A DNA stretch of 57,905 bases from a virus. This document shows, one piece after another, positions 20,459-29,858 of the stretch. The notes below the pieces were generated by a model, which saw nothing but the letters and a program-made list of their open reading frames with translations, was not told the DNA's origin and did no database searches. The translations under genes were made by a program, and so were the position numbers. The DNA is taken from positions 1 to 57,905 of IMG/VR virus record IMGVR_UViG_3300013006_000040; one strand, given 5' to 3'. Positions within the stretch are counted from its first letter, which is position 1. Every line of letters begins with the position of its first letter.

Positions 20459-22423
20459 TTAAAATAAAATATTACCAGATGTTATAAAAGTATATATGGT
20501 GTATCCATTTGCAGTTGTGTAAGTTGCACCACTTACAATAGTTGCATTAGGATAAAGACTGGGATATCTTAAAACAGCTATACCTGAACCACCTGAACCA
20601 ACTATAAATCCTGGGTTACCGCCGCCTCCACCGCCGCCTCCAGTAAAGTTTACTGCAGAGTTAGCATTACCATTGGCTACACCCCCAGCACCACCTCCAC
20701 CTGCACCACCTGTTGCAACAGCAGGCTGCGGCTGACCTGACCCACCTCCACCACCTCCACCATATGCAACATTAGAACCTGTTATGGTAGAATATATGCC
20801 AGTGCCTCCGGCGCCCGCTTGACCCGTCGGCGCAGAAGTTCCAAGTCCCCCCGCACCGCCGCCGCCACCTGCTCTATCGTAACTAGAATTGTCTGATGTT
20901 CCAGTACCGCCAGGGTAACCTTGTTGTGTTGGTCCAAGATATCCAAACCCACTACCTGCAGTCGCTCCTTTAGAACTTGCACCGCCCCCAGATCCGCCAC
21001 CTGTACCTATGAATGGTAAATTTGCTTCTGGATATGCTCCACCGCCAGGGTCTTCTTTTGATGATCCTCCGCCGCCACCTCCATATGCTGTAAATAATGT
21101 GGTTGTGGGAGTAGATAATATAGTACTAACACCCGTACCGCCTTGAATATTTGCTATGCCTGCCGTTCCACCTGCGCCAACTGTAATCGTATATAGTGTA
21201 TTTGATGTAAATGTAGTGGTACCTTGAAGTAAGCCCCCAGCGCCACCTCCGCCACCCCATCTAAATCCTCCACCGCCGCCTGCACCAACTAACAGATAAT
21301 CTACAGGAATAGAAGATAATGTTGAATCTGATCTGTATCTTACTATAACAACACCTGAACCACCATTGCCACCAATATTAATTGCTGGAGTTGGAGTATT
21401 TCCATTTCCACCGCCTCCGCCGCCACCGCCACCAGAATTTGTAAATGCAGGAAGTCCTAATGAATTTATGTTGCCGCCTCGACCGCCACCTCCAGTTCCA
21501 CCTGTTCCTGAACCAGCAGGTATTGTTGGCCCAGCGGTAGCTCCACCGCCCCCTGCCGCAAAATATGCAGACCAACCATTGATACTTGAAATTTTACCCG
21601 GACCACCTGTTCCTCCAGTATTAGGACTTCCCGCACCGCCTACGCCGCCGGCTCCTCCGCCACCACCGCCAGCACCTGCTCCGTCTGTTGCTTGATTGGC
21701 ACCTGCAGGAAAACCTTGTGCAGGATTTAATGACGGGGTTCCTGCATATGGGGTATTACCTGTTCCGCCAGCACCTGCAGCACCGCTCGATGCGCCTTGT
21801 CTGCCCTGGAATGTAGGAGGACCATAAAAACCACCACCGCCACCATATATGGCTTCAAATACACCGGCATTTAGGTTTGCAAATGTAGATGTACCATTTG
21901 ATCCATATCCTGCAGGTGCAGATGTAGTAGTTCCGCCAGCGCCACCAGCACCCACAATAATTGAATATGTTCCAGATTTTAAATTTGAAACAAATATTTC
22001 TCTAAACCCACCAGCGCCACCGCCACCTCCAGTACCGCCTCCGCCACCGCCACCGCCACCAATCAATAAAACTTGTGCAGTATTATATGCTGGGCCGACA
22101 CCAATACCCATTGTAACTGCAAATGTAGAAGATGCATTGAAGGTATGATATGTATACCCATTTGCTGTGAATATATTGCCACCTGTGGCAGTTATCCAAT
22201 CGGAAAATGTTTGCGAAATAGATGATGTGGTTATAGTAGTATTGTTACTGATATTTGGAACAATAACATTACCGACTAACGTGTTTGCTCTGTTTATAGT
22301 AACATAGGTAAGAGCAGTACCTGAGAAAGCGACGAGTTTTCTTAATTCGTTGGTATTTGGATTAAACCACTCGTCACCTAAACTACCACCCGGAGGTTGT
22401 GTTGCCGATACTACAAATGCCAT
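20459..22423 (-). CDS. Double glycine-rich tail protein with the shared cap
   Basis: 654 aa. Cap MAFVVSATQPPGGSLGDEWF, a strand-rich linker, then two glycine-rich domains in tandem (openings AQVLLIGGGGGGGGG and VDYLLVGAGGGGGFR; the first closes with GSGVVIVRY, the second with GSGIAVLRYP). Third member of the tandem trio 14838-22423. Same inferred role as a receptor-facing tail tip protein. Confidence 0.82.
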   Translation of the reverse strand: MAFVVSATQPPGGSLGDEWFNPNTNELRKLVAFSGTALTYVTINRANTLVGNVIVPNISNNTTITTSSISQTFSDWITATGGNIFTANGYTYHTFNASSTFAVTMGIGVGPAYNTAQVLLIGGGGGGGGGTGGGGGAGGFREIFVSNLKSGTYSIIVGAGGAGGTTTSAPAGYGSNGTSTFANLNAGVFEAIYGGGGGFYGPPTFQGRQGASSGAAGAGGTGNTPYAGTPSLNPAQGFPAGANQATDGAGAGGGGGGAGGVGGAGSPNTGGTGGPGKISSINGWSAYFAAGGGGATAGPTIPAGSGTGGTGGGGRGGNINSLGLPAFTNSGGGGGGGGGNGNTPTPAINIGGNGGSGVVIVRYRSDSTLSSIPVDYLLVGAGGGGGFRWGGGGGAGGLLQGTTTFTSNTLYTITVGAGGTAGIANIQGGTGVSTILSTPTTTLFTAYGGGGGGSSKEDPGGGAYPEANLPFIGTGGGSGGGASSKGATAGSGFGYLGPTQQGYPGGTGTSDNSSYDRAGGGGGAGGLGTSAPTGQAGAGGTGIYSTITGSNVAYGGGGGGGSGQPQPAVATGGAGGGGAGGVANGNANSAVNFTGGGGGGGGNPGFIVGSGGSGIAVLRYPSLYPNATIVSGATYTTANGYTIYTFITSGNILF

Positions 22424-22432
22424 AGTACATTA

Positions 22433-25324
22433 TTAAGCTTGTGCTTCTGTCCAGCTGATACGAGCGTTGATGTTACCTGTTGCCTGCAATGCAGTAGCAC
22501 AAATTGTAATCATATCAGGACCATCAGGATACTTGTTTAATAAAGTATTTGCTTGTAGCGATGTTCCGCCACCCAATATGCTTGTACCAAGATCTCTGGC
22601 CAACGCCATGTCTTGCTGTGTTTGACCTGCAGATTGTGTAAAGAATGAGAACATATTCTCACCACCAATAATTGTTGTTCCTGGTGTATGTAGAATATAT
22701 TGTGCCAAGCTTGAACCACCAAGATTTACCCATGAACCTGCGACAGGTGTTCCATTTAGAATAACGTCAACACGATAAGGTCCGTTTGTTAACGCATCCA
22801 TTTGGCGTAAAACCAATTGCATACGATTAACAATTTCTCTTTGACCAAGTAATCCAATAAAACCATTATCTACACTAGGTGCTATTCTCAAACTTATAAG
22901 AGCAATTCTTGTGTTGATTGGAGGATTTTGTACACTAGTATTTTGACCAATGTTAAACACCAAAGATTTATCATCGTCATATTTACCATCCATAATAACA
23001 GATGAACCCCAATGACTAATTGTTGCTGCAACTTGCGGTGAATATAACGATACCTGATGCGGCACATTTGCTGCATATGTAAATGACGATGCTGTTGTTA
23101 TTCCGCCTGGAACTGCTCTGGCTCCAATTGTTAAAACATTGCCTGTTCTTGCTGAATATGAAATATATTCAATATTTGCGTTAGTATCACCCGATTGCTG
23201 TACTACAACTGTTCCTACATTCGGGAATAAATTGGCATCTACAACTGTTATTGTTCCACCTGTTGTTGCCGAACTTAATAGACTTGCTCCAAGTGTGGAT
23301 GTTGGAGGGAATGTAGTTGTTTCATATCTTGCAGGCAAATTACCAGAACGCATATATGCCTCAGTATTTACGTTGTTATTTGCAATACGATGGCAATATA
23401 CAACCTCGCCTCTGGCATTCTTGAAGCCATATCTAATTGCTCCTGCACCATACCAAGTATAATCGATATAGAACATTTGCATTCTTGCCAAATCTATATT
23501 ATATAAACTATGACCTGTGCCATCTAGTCTGTCAATGTTCCATTGACTTTGTGGTGTTTTAACATCAACGGTTTTACTTACGTAACAGTTTTGAGATGTA
23601 ACTCCTCTGTATTCTGGAGAAATTCCAATTTGAGTGTCCGACATAATAGATTCAACTATATAACTAGTACCACGAATAACGATTCTATCATTAGGTACTA
23701 ATTGAGTACCAAATTTAGTTTTCAATCCTGTTACTATAGGAGAACCTGTAATGACTGATACTGATCCTGATATTTGTAGTGTACTAGATCTCTTAACAGC
23801 ATATAGTTGTTGACCATCGAATTCAAAGAAGAATCCGTTTTGTTCGTCGTACATACCGATTCTGCTTCTTGAACCATACCAAGAATTTGGACTAACTGTA
23901 ATCGGGAATCCTGATGCAGGAGTTGCTGTAGGAGTAGTTGCTGCAGTATATGTAAATGATGTCTGTCCTGGTACAGATACAACATTAAATGAACCATTAT
24001 AAGCTGTTTCTGTAGCTCCCGATACTGTAATATTTGCGCCAACACCCATTCCGTGTGGTATTTTAGTAGTTACAGTTACAGTAGTTCCGCTTGATGTTAA
24101 TTCATCCACTGTTAATGCAGGTTTCATAATAGAACCTGTACTAAATTGAACACCCTTACCTGATTGATACCGGAAATATCTACGTGTTTGTCTGATAAAT
24201 TGTGCGTTATGGTATGGTGTTTGGTTTGTAAATTGAACACCTCCATCATATGGTCTATGTTCTACATAACCAGGGTGTCTTGCATATAAAACGTTACCTA
24301 GACTACTTGCTGCTATTGTTGCTGCACCAGGTGTGAATGTAGTTCCTACAAAACCATTTGCAATTAATGTATTAGTAGTAGGGGTGGATGTAACAGTCCA
24401 TAGACCGTTTAGACCAGTGACACCTGTACCTGTTACACCTGAAGTATTAGTAATAAAAATACTACCACCTGTACTTAAATTGTGTGCATTTGCAGTTGAT
24501 ACGTAAATTGCATTAGTAGTAACTGATACGTTGTTTACACGAATTGCTGCGTTAGAATAAAATGCTCCAGCAAATACATATGTCTTTGTAGGATCATATA
24601 ATACGTTTGATGGAATAGCAGTTGTTCTATATGAGAAATTTACGTTAGCTGTTAGTGTGTCAATAACATACCAACCGTCTGCATTTGCCACATCAAGTGT
24701 ACCTTGAACGAAAATTGGTTGACCTACATAAATGTTTGGCGTAACTGTGTCTGTTATACTAACAACGACTTGTGTGTTGCCGCCACCTGGACCGAATACG
24801 TTTGATATAGTTAAGGCTCCAGTTTGTCCTGCATTTGCTGCAGGTATTGCTGGCGCACCCGCAGAGGAATAAAATGCGATTGGTCTGTTATTAATTAAAC
24901 CAATACTTTCCCACTTTGTTGGCTGTACACCATATTCAAAGTCTGTGTCGATTAGAGACTGTGGCTCCGAAACTCTCATCTTGCCTACAGGATCAAGTTG
25001 TGTTTCCGCCGGAGTAACCTCTGTATATGTTTCTTCAACTAAAATTGCCAACTTATCTGTACTGCTCATTGCAGTAGTATTATAAGCCAACAGAATAGTT
25101 GTTGTTTCCAAAGCAGTACCTTGCCCAGGAACACCCGTAGCAGTTACTGAATTAACATAAGATGTAGCACCTAAATTAGGATCGCTAAAATTATAGATTA
25201 CAGTATTACGTGTTACGTTAGTAATCAGTAATAATTGTTCTCTGCGGATGTTCTTGCCTGTTACTACAACCGATCTTGTGGACGGTGTAAATGAGTAACT
25301 TTCTAATATTACGTGCTTTGCCAT
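22433..25324 (-). CDS. Large virion structural protein (tail/baseplate type)
   Basis: 963 aa starting MAKHVILESYSFTPSTRS. The block KMRVSEPQSLIDTDFEYG followed by QPTKWESIGLINNRP is one I recognise from large structural proteins of marine T4-like phages. The centre has repeated beta-rich segments (for example 'TTVTVTTKIPHGMGVG'), and the C-terminal part carries RISWTEA. It is likely a baseplate-proximal fibre or hub onto which the downstream adhesins attach. Exact position in the virion is unknown. Confidence 0.75.
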   Translation of the reverse strand: MAKHVILESYSFTPSTRSVVVTGKNIRREQLLLITNVTRNTVIYNFSDPNLGATSYVNSVTATGVPGQGTALETTTILLAYNTTAMSSTDKLAILVEETYTEVTPAETQLDPVGKMRVSEPQSLIDTDFEYGVQPTKWESIGLINNRPIAFYSSAGAPAIPAANAGQTGALTISNVFGPGGGNTQVVVSITDTVTPNIYVGQPIFVQGTLDVANADGWYVIDTLTANVNFSYRTTAIPSNVLYDPTKTYVFAGAFYSNAAIRVNNVSVTTNAIYVSTANAHNLSTGGSIFITNTSGVTGTGVTGLNGLWTVTSTPTTNTLIANGFVGTTFTPGAATIAASSLGNVLYARHPGYVEHRPYDGGVQFTNQTPYHNAQFIRQTRRYFRYQSGKGVQFSTGSIMKPALTVDELTSSGTTVTVTTKIPHGMGVGANITVSGATETAYNGSFNVVSVPGQTSFTYTAATTPTATPASGFPITVSPNSWYGSRSRIGMYDEQNGFFFEFDGQQLYAVKRSSTLQISGSVSVITGSPIVTGLKTKFGTQLVPNDRIVIRGTSYIVESIMSDTQIGISPEYRGVTSQNCYVSKTVDVKTPQSQWNIDRLDGTGHSLYNIDLARMQMFYIDYTWYGAGAIRYGFKNARGEVVYCHRIANNNVNTEAYMRSGNLPARYETTTFPPTSTLGASLLSSATTGGTITVVDANLFPNVGTVVVQQSGDTNANIEYISYSARTGNVLTIGARAVPGGITTASSFTYAANVPHQVSLYSPQVAATISHWGSSVIMDGKYDDDKSLVFNIGQNTSVQNPPINTRIALISLRIAPSVDNGFIGLLGQREIVNRMQLVLRQMDALTNGPYRVDVILNGTPVAGSWVNLGGSSLAQYILHTPGTTIIGGENMFSFFTQSAGQTQQDMALARDLGTSILGGGTSLQANTLLNKYPDGPDMITICATALQATGNINARISWTEAQA

Positions 25325-25328
25325 TTCT

Positions 25329-25796
25329 TTAGTCTCCTAATACGACTCCACCCGCCGTAAACGGGTAACGTCTTGTTTGAATTGTTCTACTGATGTTTCT
25401 GATAATTATTGAGCAATCGTTGCCTGGGGAAGGTGCCACATAAAATACGATACTGTCGCCTTCTACTCTGTAACCTTGTCTAAATGAATCATATGGTGTT
25501 AGCCAGGGGTAAGTTGTTTGACCTATATATGGCTTGACGAGTTGGCCACCCATTGAAACATCTAAATCTTTTGAATCTAATATTGAAGTATTTATAACAT
25601 TCGACACAGCCAATGTATCGACTGACAATGTAAAAACTGTTTTATCTCCGTCAAATTGTGGAGAAATATCATCCATTACTAAAGGTAGCGCAAAACCATT
25701 TGCGGCAAATGTACCGTCTGGTTGGACAGTTACAACCGCACCAACACTTGCCGTGTTCGGTACTTTAATCTGTGTTAGTAATATTTGTGTTGACAT
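25329..25796 (-). CDS. Small structural protein in the tail cluster
   Basis: 155 aa starting MSTQILLTQIKVPNTASV and ending RRYPFTAGGVVLGD. It is beta-rich, with a Gly/Asp/Tyr-containing middle (YPWLTPYDSFRQGYRVEG). It precedes the 963 aa protein with a 4 nt gap, so they are co-translated. Probably a small tail fibre or chaperone-like connector; unrecognised. Confidence 0.7.
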   Translation of the reverse strand: MSTQILLTQIKVPNTASVGAVVTVQPDGTFAANGFALPLVMDDISPQFDGDKTVFTLSVDTLAVSNVINTSILDSKDLDVSMGGQLVKPYIGQTTYPWLTPYDSFRQGYRVEGDSIVFYVAPSPGNDCSIIIRNISRTIQTRRYPFTAGGVVLGD

Positions 25797-25802
25797 TTTT
25801 TT

Positions 25803-26720
25803 TTACGTGTTATACGTCCCGGGGCCGATGTATGTTATTACTGTTTTGCTGCCGGCAGTTGTGATACTAGAAGAACCTGGAGCAGAACCCGGATATTTTG
25901 CAGTAGGTATAGCTATAATACAAGCGCCGCCCCCACCCTGGCCGCCCACCATGGTTGGGCTATTTCCAGGTCCCATATTGCCAGGTACTGCTCCATTACC
26001 TGTACCTGGAGCGCCGGCTATCCCTATAGCGGGAGAGGTCCAGATTTGCGGATTAGTATTTCCACCTCGCCCATATGTAACAGTATTAACTGGCCATGTA
26101 TAACCTGCGCCACCTCCGCCACCACCCGTGCCTGGGTTAGGACCCTGGCCGCCAGCACTGGTTGCCCCACCGCCACCATAACCAGCCGAACTACCTCCGG
26201 GGCCGCCCCCTGGGTTTCCTAAATTCTGCGTTATAAAACTATATGAAGGTCCTAGATTTTGCAAGGGTTGTATACCGACACCAAATGCGCTAAAACCGCC
26301 CCCACCAGAACCACCTGGGCCGCCAGTATAAGTAACCGAAAGAGGAGATCCACTCGAACCTCCGCCTCCACCCACAGCGTTGATCGGCACACCCGGCCCA
26401 GTGTAAGGGGTTGTTAAATAACTATTTGACCCCATACCGCCAACGAAGCTTCCCGTGCCCCCACCACCTATAGTAAATGTAACAGGAAAAGATGCTCCTC
26501 CACCTGGCACATTAAAAGACCCAACTACTACGCCTCCGGCGCCACCCGCAGATCCTTGACCATATGCTGCACCATTACCGTTGCCCGCGCCGCCACCCCC
26601 ACCTACAAGCAAAAATTCTAGTGTCCATGGCGAATTACTACTGATGGGAAGAAGACTTGCAGAATTTAATCTGTTAATAGGATTAGCAAAATTTCTTGCC
26701 GCGTGGCGCTTAGTGGACAT
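25803..26720 (-). CDS. Glycine-rich adhesin, C gene of tail cassette 1
   Basis: 305 aa. N-terminal 'RLNSASL' cap (also in cassettes 2 and 3 as RLNAAANL and RVNSANL), then one glycine-rich domain from LEFLLVGGGGGAGNGN to the end. It overlaps the stop of the B gene by one base (TAATG). The cap probably docks on the B protein while the Gly-rich domain faces outward. Confidence 0.8.
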   Translation of the reverse strand: MSTKRHAARNFANPINRLNSASLLPISSNSPWTLEFLLVGGGGGAGNGNGAAYGQGSAGGAGGVVVGSFNVPGGGASFPVTFTIGGGGTGSFVGGMGSNSYLTTPYTGPGVPINAVGGGGGSSGSPLSVTYTGGPGGSGGGGFSAFGVGIQPLQNLGPSYSFITQNLGNPGGGPGGSSAGYGGGGATSAGGQGPNPGTGGGGGGAGYTWPVNTVTYGRGGNTNPQIWTSPAIGIAGAPGTGNGAVPGNMGPGNSPTMVGGQGGGGACIIAIPTAKYPGSAPGSSSITTAGSKTVITYIGPGTYNT

Positions 26721-27052
26721 TAATAAATCTCTGAGCCAAAAACGTTAAAGGATACATTACCCTGAAAAGAATAAACTTGTATTGTATCTGTTGCATCTAA
26801 AGTCATACCCATTGTTAATCCAATTGCATCTTGTGCTGGTAATGCTGTATCATATGCAATATATGAATTAGATGGAGTGGGAGTAATACCTCCCCTTAGT
26901 ACTGCAATTCTAAATGTTACATTAGTTGCAGATGTGTTACATATATTTAATGTGGAAATAACAGCGCTATTTCCCGCAGGTACCGTATATAATGTCGCAT
27001 TTGCGTTTGCCGCAGGAAAAGCTTGCCCGAGAATTTTATATTTAATTGCCAT
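26720..27052 (-). CDS. 110 aa tail protein, B gene of tail cassette 1
   Basis: 110 aa: YKILGQAFP, LYTVPAGNSAVISTLNIC, ALPAQDAIGLTMGMTL, VYSFQGNVSFNVFGSEIY. Three paralogues (here, 43920 and 46471) keep the blocks 'YTVPAG-SA-IST-N-CN', 'LPAQD' and 'YSFQGNVSF--FG-E'. The family is known from T4-like marine phages; all-beta, likely trimeric connector. AAGGAAACAAA precedes the ATG. Confidence 0.8.
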   Translation of the reverse strand: MAIKYKILGQAFPAANANATLYTVPAGNSAVISTLNICNTSATNVTFRIAVLRGGITPTPSNSYIAYDTALPAQDAIGLTMGMTLDATDTIQVYSFQGNVSFNVFGSEIY

Positions 27053-27061
27053 TTTGTTTCC

Positions 27062-27223
27062 TTACATTCCTGCCAATAGGAATGGACTTAATGTTTCTAT
27101 TACAAGTATGGGTTGACCCAATGAATTAGTAGATGTAGTTACTCCACCGCCAGTAAGTGTTGCCTGAATCGCAATAATTGCATTCGGGGATAGACCGTCT
27201 TGTTGAATTTGTGTTAGAGCCAT
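27062..27223 (-). CDS. Minimal A gene of tail cassette 1
   Basis: 53 aa starting MALTQIQQDGLSPNAIIA and ending ETLSPFLLAGM. It takes the place of the long 'LYYTNARV' A genes of cassettes 2 and 3, which also end in '-PFLLSLL' or '-ISFMLSGL'. It has no repeats at all. It may be an ancestral stub or a deletion product that keeps only the C-terminal docking tail. A TATAAATA late promoter lies 24 nt upstream. Confidence 0.68.
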   Translation of the reverse strand: MALTQIQQDGLSPNAIIAIQATLTGGGVTTSTNSLGQPILVIETLSPFLLAGM

Positions 27224-27246
27224 GATTTTCTCTTATGTTATACTTA

Positions 27247-27254
27247 TATTTATA
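27247..27254 (-). promoter_or_regulatory. T4-type late promoter candidate for cassette 1
   Basis: Minus-strand TATAAATA, a perfect match to the T4 late consensus, 24 nt before the ATG at 27223. Confidence 0.7.
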
Positions 27255-28091
27255 TTAATTCAAATCTTTGTTCTTAAAGGAAAAGACTGAGCTTTTGTCT
27301 ATCTCTATCGAATTCCGCATATTTCTGAATTTTGGCTTCTTTTTATCATTCTGAAGCATAGAGTTTGCCCCAATTACCAACAGAATAGCCAACGGATCAA
27401 ATACTATAATTATCAGCAGAATCATCCAAGAAACCGCTTTCTCCAGTATACTTGTGTCTGTTGCCCCATACATAAATGCTGCGATATACTTTATAGGACC
27501 AACCTCAGCCTCAACCTTGCGCATTTCCGCTGCTATAGGAGCCCGCTCCTCATTAAGTTTAGCAATTGCTTTCTGCTCGGCTTCGATATCAGCAAATAAT
27601 CTAGCCCTCTCCTTCTGCTGACTTCTACGTATGTTGACCGCTTTATCCGCACCTTTTTCATCTGTCGATCTGCCCATAACTTGATCCACAGCTTCATCCA
27701 TCTGTTTAAGAGTTTTGCGGTTGGCTTCGATATTGTCTTTTGAAGTCTTAATCTTTTCGTCATATATTGATATCTTTGCCAGGACATCACCCGACACTAA
27801 ATTTTGGTCGCTATGCGCTTTGGATAAAAATCCAAATATGCCCATGGATGTGAGTAATGATAAAACTACAACACTGATAATAAGATAAGATTTCATCAGT
27901 GTGTTTATACTGTCCCATTGTCTATATACGTAGGATGCAGTTACAAGTTTACCCACTTCAAGAGCAGCACCCATTATCAAAATAGGAGTTGGGCTAGCTG
28001 AAAATATATAAGTCAATCCCATGATTGAAAAATATCCTGCTATACCTGAAATAGCTAAAGCTGTTCCTAATAATATAGCTGCAAAAATCAT
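27255..28091 (-). CDS. Membrane protein with central coiled coil
   Basis: 278 aa. Helices at the N-terminus (IFAAILLGTALAISGIAGYF, and two more by residue 90), a long charged coiled coil (about 110-200), then a C-terminal membrane pair (WMILLIIIVFDPLAILLVIG) and a basic tail. The block KYIAAFMYGATDTSILEKAV is familiar from T4-like phages. Possibly an inner-membrane sensor or lysis-timing protein; function unknown. ATGA overlap with the upstream gene. Confidence 0.75.
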   Translation of the reverse strand: MIFAAILLGTALAISGIAGYFSIMGLTYIFSASPTPILIMGAALEVGKLVTASYVYRQWDSINTLMKSYLIISVVVLSLLTSMGIFGFLSKAHSDQNLVSGDVLAKISIYDEKIKTSKDNIEANRKTLKQMDEAVDQVMGRSTDEKGADKAVNIRRSQQKERARLFADIEAEQKAIAKLNEERAPIAAEMRKVEAEVGPIKYIAAFMYGATDTSILEKAVSWMILLIIIVFDPLAILLVIGANSMLQNDKKKPKFRNMRNSIEIDKSSVFSFKNKDLN

Positions 28092-28729
28092 TGGGTCATT
28101 AACCTATCTACAAATTTTAACAGTAAAGCATGATGCTCACCGTTGTGATATTTTCCTTTTAGCCAACTGTAACTATCATACCAAAATTGTTCACTTTCAG
28201 GATGGCACCCTATTAATCCTATGTTCTTTTGAATAATCGCCATCGGGTCACCATTTGCGTAAGTAGCGATTGTTTCGTAGTGTCCATCACCAACCAAAGC
28301 ACAACCATCGTAAAAAAACATCTTTGTGTCAGTTCCATCCCAGTTAATTTTAATGTTCTTAGCATGAGGTCTCCTCGTATCCGTATTAGGACGCTTAATA
28401 TATTGTATCGCCTTTACGTCTTTTATTATGTTTAGATAATGATGTCCTGCCCAATAGGCACCCATACATATCCCCAGATATTTACCACCATTTTTTACAA
28501 AGTCTTTTACTGCTTTTCTATTGTGTTTAAATAGATTGTCATATGAATCAGAATCTCCGAATCCACCAGGGACAACTATTAAATCTACATCATCAAAGAA
28601 GTTATATTCTATTTCATTCTTGGAAAATAGTTTGAATCTATACTTATTTCCTAACGATTTCATAATACCATTACCGCTCTGCACTGAGCATTTTGGGTCA
28701 TGGATAAACAATGCTATAGTTTTTTGCAT
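28088..28729 (-). CDS. BPL_N / class I glutamine-amidotransferase-like protein
   Basis: 213 aa. It has VVPGGFGDSDSYD (52-64), the nucleophile elbow LGICMGAYWAG with Cys88, and GCHPESEQFW with His176 and Glu178 completing a Cys-His-Glu triad. This is the N-terminal domain type of eukaryotic biotin-protein ligase, which in bacteria and phages stands alone; its substrate is not known. There is no ribosome site before the ATG. A 15-codon ORF with a good site overlaps the start, so translation is probably coupled to it. Confidence 0.82.
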   Translation of the reverse strand: MQKTIALFIHDPKCSVQSGNGIMKSLGNKYRFKLFSKNEIEYNFFDDVDLIVVPGGFGDSDSYDNLFKHNRKAVKDFVKNGGKYLGICMGAYWAGHHYLNIIKDVKAIQYIKRPNTDTRRPHAKNIKINWDGTDTKMFFYDGCALVGDGHYETIATYANGDPMAIIQKNIGLIGCHPESEQFWYDSYSWLKGKYHNGEHHALLLKFVDRLMTQ

Positions 28730-28761
28730 TTTAAAATGGTTTTGTTGCGCTCTGCGAGCAT
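28714..28761 (-). CDS. Possible 15-codon leader ORF
   Basis: MLAERNKTILKCKKL, with AAGGAAATAT before its ATG. It overlaps the start of the amidotransferase-like gene, whose own ATG lacks a ribosome site (TTTTAAAATG). A coupling leader is the simplest reading; the peptide itself need not be functional. Confidence 0.35.
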   Translation of the reverse strand: MLAERNKTILKCKKL

Positions 28762-28769
28762 ATATTTCC

Positions 28770-29450
28770 TTAGAACGGATTCAATGAAGAACTTGTTACA
28801 GCACCATTATTAGTAATTATTATATTATTTGTTGACGAATCTTTTAGGAAATTAGCATCATTCGAGGTGTTTAATAATAATTGGGTACCCCCGATTGCAC
28901 TCAATGGTGAGGTAGGGACAGTAATTGTTGATCCGATGTAAAGTGCTGTGCCGCTAACAATTCTAAAATTGCTTATACGACCATTAAAATAACCATTACC
29001 TTGCACCGCACTATATGCAATATCAATTGATCTATTTGCTGTACTATTATATCCTATGCCGCTTTGGGACATTACAGAAACTCCGTTTACATAAAGTGTA
29101 AGAGTTCCACTTGCTCTTACTAATGCAATATGATGCCAGGCCCCTACAGTTATTACTGTATTAGTAGCACTATTGCGTACACCGCCTTCACCAAAGTAGT
29201 AAATACCCCCATTACCATTAAGATCTACATTATCACGATCAGAACTAAAATACCACAAACGCCCAGAAAGATTATTGGGGTAAATCCAGGTTTCCATAGT
29301 AAAATCGTTTGTTCCAAAAGCAAACGCAGAACTTGACGGGGTATTTAAATATTGACTTGTGCCATTAAAGGATAAACTACCCTGCAATACGGGGGCTGCC
29401 GGAGGAAAAAATGTCATTCCACCTTGTTGTATCATTCCTGTTATTATCAT
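28770..29450 (-). CDS. Single LamG-domain protein
   Basis: 226 aa. After a short hydrophobic-Pro start (MTFFPPAAPVLQGSL), one LamG jelly roll: FNGTSQYLNT, DFTMETWIYP, WHHIALVRASGTLTLYVNG, and exit GRISNFRIVSGTALY. It matches the repeat unit of the 1509 aa adhesin. It lacks both the cap and the Gly-rich tail, so it is a free lectin-like module, perhaps a detachable decoration. ATGA overlap with the GIY-YIG gene upstream. Confidence 0.82.
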   Translation of the reverse strand: MIITGMIQQGGMTFFPPAAPVLQGSLSFNGTSQYLNTPSSSAFAFGTNDFTMETWIYPNNLSGRLWYFSSDRDNVDLNGNGGIYYFGEGGVRNSATNTVITVGAWHHIALVRASGTLTLYVNGVSVMSQSGIGYNSTANRSIDIAYSAVQGNGYFNGRISNFRIVSGTALYIGSTITVPTSPLSAIGGTQLLLNTSNDANFLKDSSTNNIIITNNGAVTSSSLNPF

Positions 29451-29839
29451 ATCTTTATATGTGTCCTATGTACTCTGCATTGTATCTGACCATTATAATA
29501 ATCCTCGGTCTCCAATACTCTGCGATCCATTTGTTCTCTTGCCTCAAGATAATTACAAGATCCCTTATTAGGACAAATATGTAATATCTCTCTTATAAAT
29601 TTATCTATTCCAAATGTCTCAACATCTTTTTTAACTTCGTCGGATGAAGACCAATAATCACGCCAATCTGATTCGACCTTTATGCGCTTCTTTTTACCCT
29701 TAACTTGTTTAGTTTTACGAAACCAAAAAAGTTTTTTACCTATGTATTTCCGTCCAGTAACAGTATTTGTAATCAAATACACATAACCATACGCAGTTTC
29801 TGGAATTTCCTCAAGAGGGGAATTATTATAAAGCCACAT
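29447..29839 (-). CDS. GIY-YIG superfamily protein (Seg-like)
   Basis: 130 aa. GYVYLITNTVTGRKYIGKK gives the GIY-YIG core (VYL and YIG), followed by an insertion rich in Lys (KQVKGKKKRIKVESDW), DYWSSSDEV, and CNYLEAREQMDRRVLE with the expected Glu. This longer form is widely found in T4-like marine phages, annotated as Seg-like. I chose the ATG at 29839 over an upstream GTG. It may be a homing nuclease or a housekeeping endonuclease. Confidence 0.85.
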   Translation of the reverse strand: MWLYNNSPLEEIPETAYGYVYLITNTVTGRKYIGKKLFWFRKTKQVKGKKKRIKVESDWRDYWSSSDEVKKDVETFGIDKFIREILHICPNKGSCNYLEAREQMDRRVLETEDYYNGQIQCRVHRTHIKI

Positions 29840-29858
29840 AAACACCTATCTAAATAAG

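Noticed and set aside
15187-22148. Proline-rich open frames on the plus strand
   Set aside because: They are the complement of glycine codons in the glycine-rich adhesins (GGN reads as NCC). They lack ribosome sites and simply mirror the minus-strand domains; the same holds for those near 25.5-26.1, 43.3-43.6 and 49.1-49.7 kb.
14838-22423. Diversity-generating retroelement acting on the adhesins
   Set aside because: No reverse transcriptase gene and no template/variable repeat pair with adenine-specific differences are visible here.
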